This document shows positions 1-5,632 of a stretch of 5,874 nt of DNA, one piece after another; positions within the stretch are counted from its first letter, which is position 1, and each line of letters opens with the position of its first letter. Source of the DNA: an uncultured Verrucomicrobiales bacterium (GTDB lineage: Bacteria > Verrucomicrobiota > Verrucomicrobiia > Verrucomicrobiales > Akkermansiaceae); contig CALBVA010000266.1 in assembly GCA_937969125.1 (NCBI GenBank), positions 1 to 5,874 of the forward strand, written 5' to 3'. The translations under genes were made by a program, and so were the position numbers. The notes beneath the pieces were generated by a model that was not told the origin of the DNA, did no database searches, and was given only the letters and a program-made list of their open reading frames with translations.

Positions 1-167
1 CCAGTAACCCACTCGCTCTTGGCCAGAGGCGGGTTGATATTGCCATCGGGGCCTTTGCCATCCGCGCCATGACAGGCGGAACAGTAGGTCGTGTAGAGAA
101 CTTTACCGTCCTCGGCCGCGAAGCCAGTCAAAGGAAGAATCGAGAAGAAAAGAGTGCGGAGCTTCAT
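1..167 (-). CDS. Exported monohaem c-type cytochrome, N-terminal part (cut by the left edge)
   Basis: The minus strand encodes at least 55 residues and runs off the left edge, so the C-terminal half is missing. Residues 1-17 form a signal peptide (basic MKLR, then a hydrophobic run ending GFA before AED), so the protein is exported to the periplasm. The haem-attachment motif C29-S-A-C32-H33 lies in the context YTTYCSACHGADGKGPDG, which is typical of class I cytochromes c. The following PPLAKSEWV stretch resembles small electron-transfer cytochromes common in PVC bacteria. The expected distal Met ligand would lie beyond the edge. Two in-frame upstream ATGs (ending at 200 and 209) exist. I prefer 167 because it puts the charged residues directly before the hydrophobic core; no clear Shine-Dalgarno supports any of the three. 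It lies 100 bases after recR in the same direction. The electron donor and acceptor cannot be told from this fragment. Confidence 0.85.
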   Translation of the reverse strand, partial: MKLRTLFFSILPLTGFAAEDGKVLYTTYCSACHGADGKGPDGNINPPLAKSEWVT

Positions 168-267
168 GAGAATTGCTGGGCGGAGGAACCGCCGGATCAT
201 CTGAGTCATAGGACAAGACACGACATCCGAAAATCGTTTACTGTCACCTCGTAAAAATCTTTCACCA

Positions 268-894
268 TCAACGTCGCCCTTCGAACGCACGAGAAAGCGT
301 CAACTCATCGGCATATTCCAAACCGCCGCCGGCCGGCAGCCCCTGTGCCAACCGCGTGATCTTACAATCCAGATTCCCCAGAGCCTCTGAGAGATAGTTC
401 GCTGTGGCCTCACCTTCCACATCAGAGCTTGTTGCCAGAATGACCTCCGCTCCGGGCGTTTCGCGCACCCGCCGCACCAGCTCGCCGATGCGCAGATTCT
501 CTGGGCGGACGTCATCCAGAGGTGACAGCCGCCCGCCGAGGCAATGATACAGCCCGCGAAAAACTCCGGACCTCTCGATGGGCAGAACATCCGTCGGCTG
601 CTCCATCACACAAATCAGCGTCGCATCTCTCCCCTGTTCACTGCACACCGCACAGCCAGATTCGCCCGTGAAAAAACCGCACACTGGGCAAGCCTTTACC
701 CGCTCCACACAGAGGTCCAGCGAGCGTGCTAAATCGCCCGGCGAAGCCCTCGGGCTCTGAAGCAGATGCACTGCGATCCGCTCCGCACTGCGAGGCCCCA
801 CGCCCGGAAGACGCTTCAGCTCCGCAACCAGCGCTCGGACCTCCTCCGGATATTCAACTCTGGCCATCAGCGCGACGTGGAGGAGGATTCGCAT
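268..894 (-). CDS. recR: Recombination mediator protein RecR
   Basis: RecR acts in the cytoplasm with RecO and RecF to load RecA onto single-stranded gaps coated by SSB. The 208-residue length is normal for the family, and all its blocks are present in order. These are a helix-hairpin-helix (LPGVGPRSAERI, 29-40), a four-cysteine zinc finger (C69, C72, C81, C84) and a Toprim domain from about residue 92, with E98 in VMEQPTDV and the ATSSDVEGEAT segment (154-164). The C-terminal block RLAQGLPAGGGLEYADELTL (181-200) is a RecR hallmark. The usual NPTVEGEAT is SSDVEGEAT here, a mild variation. The ATG ending at 894 is chosen because AAGGGGAG precedes it by four bases; the alternative ATG at 867 (giving MARVEYPEEV) would fit the shorter N-terminus of other RecRs but has no such site. 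The start overlaps the upstream membrane-protein gene by 41 bases, which suggests translational coupling. The common dnaX-ybaB neighbours are absent. Confidence 0.97.
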   Translation of the reverse strand: MRILLHVALMARVEYPEEVRALVAELKRLPGVGPRSAERIAVHLLQSPRASPGDLARSLDLCVERVKACPVCGFFTGESGCAVCSEQGRDATLICVMEQPTDVLPIERSGVFRGLYHCLGGRLSPLDDVRPENLRIGELVRRVRETPGAEVILATSSDVEGEATANYLSEALGNLDCKITRLAQGLPAGGGLEYADELTLSRAFEGRR

Positions 895-1369
895 CGCGCT
901 CCCCTTGAAGATTGATTACGTTGGAGGCAGTTTCACCAGCCCCGCCTTCGCAGGGCATCCGATGACCCTGCGCGTAAATCGCGGCAGAGATCCAAGACCA
1001 AATTACGGCAAGTATCGTACCACCGGGCTTCCAAAAAATCCCCCAAACCGCGAAGGCCGGAATCAGGAAAAAAGCCAGCATCAGTGCCGTAAACCCCAGA
1101 ACATTTCTTCGCCCACTCCCTGGAGTGGTCAAAATGGCACCCGCAATTCCAAAGACTGCCGCCGCCGTGATCAGGATCCCCACCGTGTCCGGCAAGCCCA
1201 TCACCACCTCGACCTTCACCCCACGCCCCTCGAACCATCGGGTGAGCCCCTCATTCACACCCCGAAAAACCCCAAAAATCTCGCTCACGGCACCCAGTAA
1301 GAGGGCGACGAAAGCGAAGATAATCAGCGGAGCAGCAATATGCCCAACAGGTTTTGCGGAATGAGACAT
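854..1369 (-). CDS. Four-helix membrane protein of unknown function, overlapping recR
   Basis: I do not recognise the family. The 171-residue product has four likely transmembrane helices: residues 11-29, 62-81, 90-112 and 117-134. A loop of about 30 residues between helices 1 and 2 contains charged and aromatic residues (GLTRWFEGRGVKVEV). The C-terminal 35 residues are polar, with acidic, basic and proline-rich stretches, and are probably a cytoplasmic or periplasmic tail. No catalytic motif or signal-peptidase site is evident. The ATG ending at 1369 is preferred because it places a short polar N-terminus just before helix 1. The frame stays open upstream to a TTG at 1501, but that extension is hydrophilic, of low complexity and fills the divergent promoter region. 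The reading frame runs 41 bases into recR, so the two are probably one transcription unit. No Shine-Dalgarno is visible before the start. The alternation of hydrophobic and polar segments makes it a credible protein, but its role is unknown. Confidence 0.75.
   Translation of the reverse strand: MSHSAKPVGHIAAPLIIFAFVALLLGAVSEIFGVFRGVNEGLTRWFEGRGVKVEVVMGLPDTVGILITAAAVFGIAGAILTTPGSGRRNVLGFTALMLAFFLIPAFAVWGIFWKPGGTILAVIWSWISAAIYAQGHRMPCEGGAGETASNVINLQGERDANPPPRRADGQS
899..906 (-). promoter_or_regulatory. Shine-Dalgarno-like site of recR inside the upstream gene
   Basis: On the minus strand AAGGGGAG is followed by CGCG and then the ATG ending at 894. GGAG is four bases and AAGG eight bases from the start codon. 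The site lies within the coding region of the membrane-protein gene and is what decides the recR start over the ATG at 867. It is the only clear Shine-Dalgarno-like sequence I can see ahead of any start codon in the window. Confidence 0.55.
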
Positions 1370-1500
1370 CGAACGAGGTGTGTTGGGAGAATTAGCAAAT
1401 TCCCCCTCCCCTTCAAAGGCCTTTCCCTCAGCTGAAGCAAATCGTTCCGGCGACAAAATGAGTTCCAGTCTGCGGATTCTTCCCGTAATTTGTCGATTCA
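1370..1500. promoter_or_regulatory. Divergent intergenic region with three palindromic elements
   Basis: This 131-base region lies between the divergent starts of the membrane-protein gene (minus) and the sulfatase gene (plus), so it must supply promoters for both unless one is internal. It contains an imperfect inverted repeat at 1385-1405 (GAATT at 1389-1393 and AATTC at 1398-1402, extended by GGG/CCC with one bulged A), a perfect 10-base palindrome AAAGGCCTTT at 1415-1424 and a perfect 8-base palindrome TCAGCTGA at 1428-1435. I see no convincing sigma-70 -35/-10 pair. The best minus-strand candidate, TTGAAG (1416-1411) with TAATTC (1394-1389) at 16-base spacing, is weak. An in-frame TAA at 1486-1488 shows that the sulfatase does not start further upstream. 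Confidence 0.4.
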
Positions 1501-2991
1501 ATGAAGACCATCGTCATCCTCCTCCTTTCCGCATTCCTCGCACATGCGAAGGATGAGAAGGACTCCCGCCCGAATATTCTCTGGATCTTCGTAGAGGATC
1601 TCTCGCCTTACCTGGGCTGCTATGGCGACCCGGTGAACAAGGATCATACTCCGGCGATCGATCGCTTGGCGGAAGAGGGCATTATTTTCAAACGGACTTA
1701 CATGCCAGCACCGGTGTGTTCGGCCTGCCGCTCGGCAATCATTACCGGAATAATGCAGACCACAACGGGGGCGCACCAGCACCGTTCATCGCGGCATGAG
1801 GGGATCGTACCGCCGGAACTTCGGATCCAGCTTCCGAAAGGAGTAAAAACGATTCCAGAACTGATCCGGAACGCCGGTTACTTCACCTTTAATTGTGGGA
1901 AGGATGACTACAACTTCCACTATGATCGACGCAAACTTTACACGGTGGGGACAAAGAAGGACTACGTGGCCGGGCAGAATGGCTGGCAGGGCAATGTCTC
2001 CATCGATCTAAAAGACTGGACCACAGGGACGTGGCGTGAGCGAAAGGATCCGACTCAGCCATGGTTCGGCCAGATCATGCTCTGGGGAGGAAAGGCCAAG
2101 GACCAGCATGTCCGAAAGAACCAGAGGCTGGAGGATCACGAAGTCCAAATGCCGCCGTATTACCCGGAATCCCCTGCTCTGCGAAAGTCATGGGCAACCA
2201 ACTACAACGGTGCCAGGGGAACCGATGCGCAGGTCGAAGAGATCCTAAAACTTCTGAAAAAGGATGGTCAGCTGGAGAAAACGATCATCTTCTTTTTCTC
2301 CGATCACGGGAACAATCAGTCCCTCCGACATAAGCAGTTCTGCTACGAAGGCGGAGTGCATGTGCCCTTCATCATGAAGGGACCGGGAATCAAGGCAGGG
2401 ACGGTGCGGAATGATCTCATCTCCGGGCTCGATATCTCTGCGACCACCCTGGCACTGACGGGTGCCAATCTACCCGCCTACCTCGATGGCCGGGATCTTC
2501 TCGCTAAAGATCATCAACCGCGCAGGCATGTGATCGGGGCACGGGACCGATGTGACTACACCATCGACCGCATCCGCACGGTGCGGACGGAGAAACTGCG
2601 CTACATTCGGAATTTTTTCCCAGATCGCCCCATGCTGCAGGCGCAGTATCGGGACAATCGCCCCCCTGTCCTGGAACTGAAACGACTCAGGAAAGAGGGA
2701 AAATTGACCCAGTATCAGGAGCAATACTGGTTCGGCAAAAGGCCGACTGAGGAGCTGTATGACCTGACGAAGGATCCCTTCCAGATTAGTAATCTTGCCG
2801 GTAACCCGGAATACTCAGCAGAGCTCAAACGACACCGCAAAATTCTGAATGATTGGATCAAGGAAAGCAGCGACAAAGGAGAAGAACCGCAGGATGTGAT
2901 GCAACTCCGGGCGACCTATGACCTGTGGAAGGACAAGCCGATCTTCAAAAACGCGAAAGTGAATCCAGAATACGATCAGTTTAAAAACTAA
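1501..2991 (+). CDS. Secreted formylglycine-dependent sulfatase (type I, CxAxR)
   Basis: This 496-residue enzyme should hydrolyse sulfate esters or sulfamates, probably on sulfated polysaccharides, in the periplasm or outside the cell. Residues 1-16 are a signal peptide (MKTIVILLLSAFLAHA, cleavage before KDEK). PNILWIFVEDLSPYLGCYG (24-42) is the N-terminal sulfatase block, with metal ligands E32/D33 in place of the usual Asp-Asp. C73-S-A-C-R77 is the CxAxR signature whose C73 should be oxidised to formylglycine, followed by the usual ITG. H93, K134 (in GKDDYN) and SDHG (267-270, D268/H269) match further active-site positions. The GKDDYN form instead of GKWHLG points to a heparan N-sulfatase-like (SGSH-like) branch frequent in PVC bacteria; this assignment is inferred. 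C-terminal ELYDLTKDPFQISNLA (418-433) is a standard sulfatase block, so the protein is complete. A maturation enzyme must be encoded elsewhere. The ATG is the first after an in-frame TAA five codons upstream. No Shine-Dalgarno is seen. The substrate cannot be deduced. Confidence 0.95.
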   Translation: MKTIVILLLSAFLAHAKDEKDSRPNILWIFVEDLSPYLGCYGDPVNKDHTPAIDRLAEEGIIFKRTYMPAPVCSACRSAIITGIMQTTTGAHQHRSSRHEGIVPPELRIQLPKGVKTIPELIRNAGYFTFNCGKDDYNFHYDRRKLYTVGTKKDYVAGQNGWQGNVSIDLKDWTTGTWRERKDPTQPWFGQIMLWGGKAKDQHVRKNQRLEDHEVQMPPYYPESPALRKSWATNYNGARGTDAQVEEILKLLKKDGQLEKTIIFFFSDHGNNQSLRHKQFCYEGGVHVPFIMKGPGIKAGTVRNDLISGLDISATTLALTGANLPAYLDGRDLLAKDHQPRRHVIGARDRCDYTIDRIRTVRTEKLRYIRNFFPDRPMLQAQYRDNRPPVLELKRLRKEGKLTQYQEQYWFGKRPTEELYDLTKDPFQISNLAGNPEYSAELKRHRKILNDWIKESSDKGEEPQDVMQLRATYDLWKDKPIFKNAKVNPEYDQFKN

Positions 2992-3035
2992 GAAGGTCAC
3001 GATTTCTCCTCGGTCCATCCGGTGCTACGGTATCG

Positions 3036-3590
3036 ATGATGATTCGCTTCCTCATCATTCTCCTCAGCTTCCTCGTCTTCGCCTCCTGCAGTGGGACGAA
3101 TGCGAACTCCGCCCCGGTAAAACCCATCCCAATTCCCAGCGACAAGGGCTCCATCAAGGAGCGCCGGATGGCGGCCCTCATCCGAGGACACCGGAAACAG
3201 AACCGACCGCAGATGCTCTATGACAATCGGTTGGGAGCAGTCGCCCGCATGAGGGCTCGGGACATGGGGCAGCGAAACTACTTCAGCCATGTCGATCCGG
3301 ACGGATACGGGGCGAATCGCCACATCGCCCGTACCGGATATCGCCTCCCCCAGCGATGGCTGGCCTTTAAATCCGGAAACAGTGGTGAATCGATTCTGGG
3401 AGGAGGAGCGCAAGGAACGGCCCGCGCGGCCTTTGATCTCTGGATGCGCTCATCCGGCCATAAGCGGCACGTCTTGGCCAGCAATCCCTTTTATCAGAAG
3501 CAAACCCGCTTTGGTATTGGCTACGCCCATGTGTCGGGGTCACGACTCAGGCACTATTGGGTCTTCATCACCGCGCCACCCGAAAAATAA
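3036..3590 (+). CDS. CAP/SCP-domain (YkwD-like) lipoprotein
   Basis: This is a 184-residue exported protein of the CAP superfamily (SCP/PR-1 fold). Residues 1-17 are a hydrophobic signal followed by a lipobox, FASC18, so it is probably anchored to a membrane by a lipidated Cys18. A Pro-rich linker (27-35) leads into the CAP domain. Bacterial YkwD-type hallmarks are present in order: a helix ending RARDMGQRNYFSHVDPDG (73-90, H85), SGESILGG (116-123, E118, in place of GENI), the stretch AFDLWMRSSGHKRHVLAS (132-149, H142) and RFGIGY with HYWVFIT (158-179). The conserved His/Glu cavity residues are therefore retained. The biochemical role of bacterial CAP proteins is mostly unknown. Two consecutive ATGs (3036, 3039) can start it, with no Shine-Dalgarno. 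It follows the sulfatase stop by 44 bases in the same direction, with no terminator between them, so they may be co-transcribed. Confidence 0.9.
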   Translation: MMIRFLIILLSFLVFASCSGTNANSAPVKPIPIPSDKGSIKERRMAALIRGHRKQNRPQMLYDNRLGAVARMRARDMGQRNYFSHVDPDGYGANRHIARTGYRLPQRWLAFKSGNSGESILGGGAQGTARAAFDLWMRSSGHKRHVLASNPFYQKQTRFGIGYAHVSGSRLRHYWVFITAPPEK

Positions 3591-3680
3591 ATGCTGAAAA
3601 TCCCGCATTTCTTCATCGCCGCGACGCTGAAATGGCGGCAGAATTGAATAAACCACTTCCAAAAACCGTTTAAGAAACAG

Positions 3681-4112
3681 ATGAAAACACCACAACGCAT
3701 TGTCGCGGGCTTGACGGCCTCCGCCCTGATTACCCTGACCGCCTGCACCCCGACCCAGCAGCAATACGCCCTTGGTGGGGCCGTTGCCGGAGGAGCAGTA
3801 GGCGCAATCGCAGGTGATGACTCCAGCGATATTATCAAAGGAATCGCTGTCGGCGGGGCAGCCGGCGCCGGCGTGGGAGCTTATCAGGAGCACCAGCGCA
3901 ATCAGAACGGGAACTACAATAAACCCTCGAATGATGGTTATCGCCAGCCCGCTCCCAAAACCACTCCTCGCTACCCTTACGCCACCCGGACCGATGAGGC
4001 CGGGGTGGTCCGCAGCCCCTACAAGCCTTACAACAAGGTCCGCATCAGCGGCATGAAGTCGGGCGATCTTGCGAGAGAGCCAGGTCAGACCGATATCTTC
4101 CTCGTCCCCTGA
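3681..4112 (+). CDS. Glycine-zipper lipoprotein with a Verrucomicrobia-type C-terminal block
   Basis: This 143-residue exported protein has a signal peptide (1-21) with lipobox L19-T-A-C22, so it is predicted to be lipidated at Cys22. Residues 31-66 are a glycine zipper: small residues alternate (GGAVAGGAVGAIAG, then GIAVGGAAGAGVGAY), interrupted by DDSSD. Such segments insert into or pack against membranes, as in outer-membrane SlyB/OmpA-linked zipper domains. A low-complexity Asn/Gln/Pro-rich linker (69-99) follows. The C-terminal block SPYKPYNKVRISGMKSG (112-128), with REPG and a final DIFLVP, resembles a tail I recall from many small verrucomicrobial exported proteins; that resemblance is from memory, not a search. 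A structural or envelope-associated role is likely, and no enzyme motif is seen. The 90-base gap from the CAP gene may hold its own promoter. A terminator follows 33 bases after the stop. Confidence 0.85.
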   Translation: MKTPQRIVAGLTASALITLTACTPTQQQYALGGAVAGGAVGAIAGDDSSDIIKGIAVGGAAGAGVGAYQEHQRNQNGNYNKPSNDGYRQPAPKTTPRYPYATRTDEAGVVRSPYKPYNKVRISGMKSGDLAREPGQTDIFLVP

Positions 4113-4134
4113 AGCGGGTCGAATTGAGCCCCTC

Positions 4135-4176
4135 AAAAAAAAACAGCCCGCATGGATTAATCCGTGCGGGCTTTTT
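4135..4176. terminator. Bidirectional Rho-independent terminator between convergent genes
   Basis: The arms AGCCCGCA (4145-4152) and TGCGGGCT (4165-4172) pair perfectly. The stem extends inward by one G-U, two G-C and one A-T pair around a TTAA loop, giving about 12 base pairs. Reading plus, five Ts (4172-4176) follow the stem; reading minus, a run of nine Ts (complement of 4135-4143) follows after one G. It therefore suits both the glycine-zipper gene (stop at 4112) and the DUF1552 gene (stop at 4196), which converge here. Confidence 0.92.
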
Positions 4177-4195
4177 ATGAGTGAGCAATGACGTT

Positions 4196-5554
4196 TTAAA
4201 TCTTCTTGAGCGAGCCGGTGGAGTCACCGAAGCGCTTTGTCTTAATGCCAAACTCATTAAGCATGCGGACATAAAGATTCGAGAGAGGCATCTCGCCACG
4301 GAGATCGACATGGCGTCCGGGGGTAAAAGCGCCGCCGCCGTTTCCGCCAACAATGATGGGGAGATCATTGTGACTATGGCGGTTGCCATCCGAGATCGCA
4401 CTCCCGTAAACGATCATGGAATTATGGAGGAGCGAATTCCCATCGACATCCTCGGTCTCCTTCATCCGCTGCATGAAGTAGGCGAGCTTCTGGATATAGA
4501 ATTCATCGATCTTCTGGATCTTTTCAAGGTTCCCCTTCTTATTTTTATGGTGAGAAAGGTTGTGATGACCCTCCGAGACTCCGATGCTCTTAAAAGAACG
4601 ATTACTGCCATCATGGGCGAGCAGGAAGCTGGAGACACGGGTGGAATCAGTCTGGTAAGCGAGGACCATCATATCGAGCATCAGCTTCACGTGTTCATCG
4701 TAGCTGCCGGGCTTTCCGGAGGGAGCCGGGACGCCGGGGTCAACAGGGGCTCCCATGTCCTCATTCTTCTGGACGCGACGTTCGATCTCGCGGACACCGG
4801 TGAGGTATTCATCGAGCTTCACCTGGTCGTTGCGGCCGAGGTGTTTGTGCATCGCCTTGGCGTCATCGGAGATGAAATCGAGGATGGATTTTTGATTTCC
4901 GAGCCGCTGGGCGAGGCCACGTTCGCGATCTTTTCCCGAACCGGAGCCGAAGAGACGTTCGAAAACGAGACGAGGATTGGACTCCGGAGTCATGGGTTGA
5001 GACTCGGAGCGCCAGGAAAGATTAAATTGGTAAGCACAGGAATATCCGGAGTCACAGCGACCGGACTTACGGACGCCGTCGCAGGTAAGTTCCAGCGAAG
5101 GAAGCCTGGTGAGATTCTGAACCTGCCTCGCCGCGAGTTGATCGACGGAGACACCGACCTTGATGTCAGCTCCCGAGGTTTTCTTGGCCCGCCGACCGGT
5201 GAGGAAGGTGGCATTGGAACGAGCATGGTCCCCTGCCCCATCACGGCCGCCGTTTGCATGTTGATGGGCAAAGCCGGTGAAGATCTGCATGTCATCCTTG
5301 AGGCCCTCGAGAGCGGACATGGTCTTGCCGAGTTTGTAATTTCCCCCGCGTCCTTTTGGCCGCCAATGCTCCAGATTCACCCCATTAGGCACATAGAGAT
5401 AGGCCATGCGAAGTGGAGCACCCTTCTTGGTGGTCGCAATCTTTTTCCCCGTTGCCGCCATTACGGGATTCATTGACTCCAGAGCAGGCACGGCGACAGA
5501 GGCACCGACTCCACGAAGAAAATTGCGGCGGCCAAGGACGGACTTTGGTTGCAT
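4196..5554 (-). CDS. Tat-exported DUF1552 (HXXSHH) protein
   Basis: This 452-residue protein belongs to DUF1552 (Pfam PF07586), a family abundant in Planctomycetes and Verrucomicrobia whose function is not established. The N-terminus carries a twin-arginine signal, RRNFLR (9-14), followed by a hydrophobic stretch, so it is predicted to be folded before export to the periplasm. The family-naming motif HxxSHH is HNLSHH at 331-336. Other conserved-looking blocks are LYVPNGVNLEHWRP (53-66), the His/Asp-rich FTGFAHQHANGGRDGAGDHA (92-111), SCDSGYSC-like cysteines at 158, 167 and 173, and SDGNRHSHNDLPIIVGGNGG (388-407). The many histidines and the Tat route suggest a metal- or cofactor-containing protein, which is inference. 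DUF1552 genes commonly sit beside a large cytochrome c/DUF1592-DUF1588-type partner; the visible neighbour upstream (ending 5633) does not look like one. No Shine-Dalgarno precedes the ATG. The length and both ends look intact. Confidence 0.95.
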   Translation of the reverse strand: MQPKSVLGRRNFLRGVGASVAVPALESMNPVMAATGKKIATTKKGAPLRMAYLYVPNGVNLEHWRPKGRGGNYKLGKTMSALEGLKDDMQIFTGFAHQHANGGRDGAGDHARSNATFLTGRRAKKTSGADIKVGVSVDQLAARQVQNLTRLPSLELTCDGVRKSGRCDSGYSCAYQFNLSWRSESQPMTPESNPRLVFERLFGSGSGKDRERGLAQRLGNQKSILDFISDDAKAMHKHLGRNDQVKLDEYLTGVREIERRVQKNEDMGAPVDPGVPAPSGKPGSYDEHVKLMLDMMVLAYQTDSTRVSSFLLAHDGSNRSFKSIGVSEGHHNLSHHKNKKGNLEKIQKIDEFYIQKLAYFMQRMKETEDVDGNSLLHNSMIVYGSAISDGNRHSHNDLPIIVGGNGGGAFTPGRHVDLRGEMPLSNLYVRMLNEFGIKTKRFGDSTGSLKKI

Positions 5555-5567
5555 GGGAAGAGTTTAC

Positions 5568-5590
5568 GCGAGACAGGGCGAATTTCTCGC
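5568..5590. promoter_or_regulatory. Inverted repeat just upstream of the DUF1552 start
   Basis: GCGAGA (5568-5573) and TCTCGC (5585-5590) are perfect inverted arms separated by 11 bases. The spacer contains another GCGA (5578-5581) that could pair with TCGC (5587-5590) instead, giving an alternative smaller hairpin. It sits 13-36 bases upstream of the DUF1552 ATG, in the leader or promoter zone. On the minus strand the T run precedes rather than follows the stem, so it is not a terminator of the gene upstream. It could be a protein-binding site or a leader hairpin; no assignment is made. Confidence 0.35.
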
Positions 5591-5632
5591 AAAAAATACG
5601 ATGTGTGTGAATCAGGGGCGATCCGTGACTAA

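Noticed and set aside
179..193. GGCGG/CCGCC hairpin close to the cytochrome start
   Set aside because: A five-base-pair stem in a GC-rich stretch is expected by chance. It would lie inside the coding region if translation starts at 209, so no regulatory role can be claimed.
905..1300. Plus-strand open frame of 131 codons opposite the membrane protein
   Set aside because: Its Pro/Arg/His-rich, low-complexity translation is typical of an antisense shadow. The minus frame has clean alternating membrane helices instead.
1370..1501. N-terminal extension of the membrane protein to a TTG at 1501
   Set aside because: The extra 44 residues are hydrophilic and low in complexity, would cover the whole divergent promoter region, and rely on a TTG start without Shine-Dalgarno. 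The ATG at 1369 gives a compact N-terminus before the first helix.
1498..1782. Minus-strand open frame of 94 codons at the start of the sulfatase
   Set aside because: It is antisense to the signal peptide and active-site region of a certain sulfatase, with no domain or start signal.
3589..3610. AAATGC/GCATTT inverted repeat as a terminator of the CAP gene
   Set aside because: The stem is only six base pairs, half of them A-T, with a ten-base loop and no T run after it. It is too weak to call a terminator.
3644..3674. TTGAAT...TTTAAG as a sigma-70 promoter for the glycine-zipper gene
   Set aside because: The spacing is about 19 bases and the -10 match is poor and only a few bases from the ATG, so it was not called.
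3540..4136. Minus-strand open frame of 198 codons
   Set aside because: It lies opposite the glycine-zipper gene and the end of the CAP gene. The Gly/Ala-rich translation mirrors the zipper, with no export signal or domain.
4181..5476. Long plus-strand open frame (431 codons) opposite the DUF1552 gene
   Set aside because: It is antisense to a clearly identified DUF1552 protein along nearly its whole length. Its translation has no recognisable domain, and it arises from the codon bias of the real gene.
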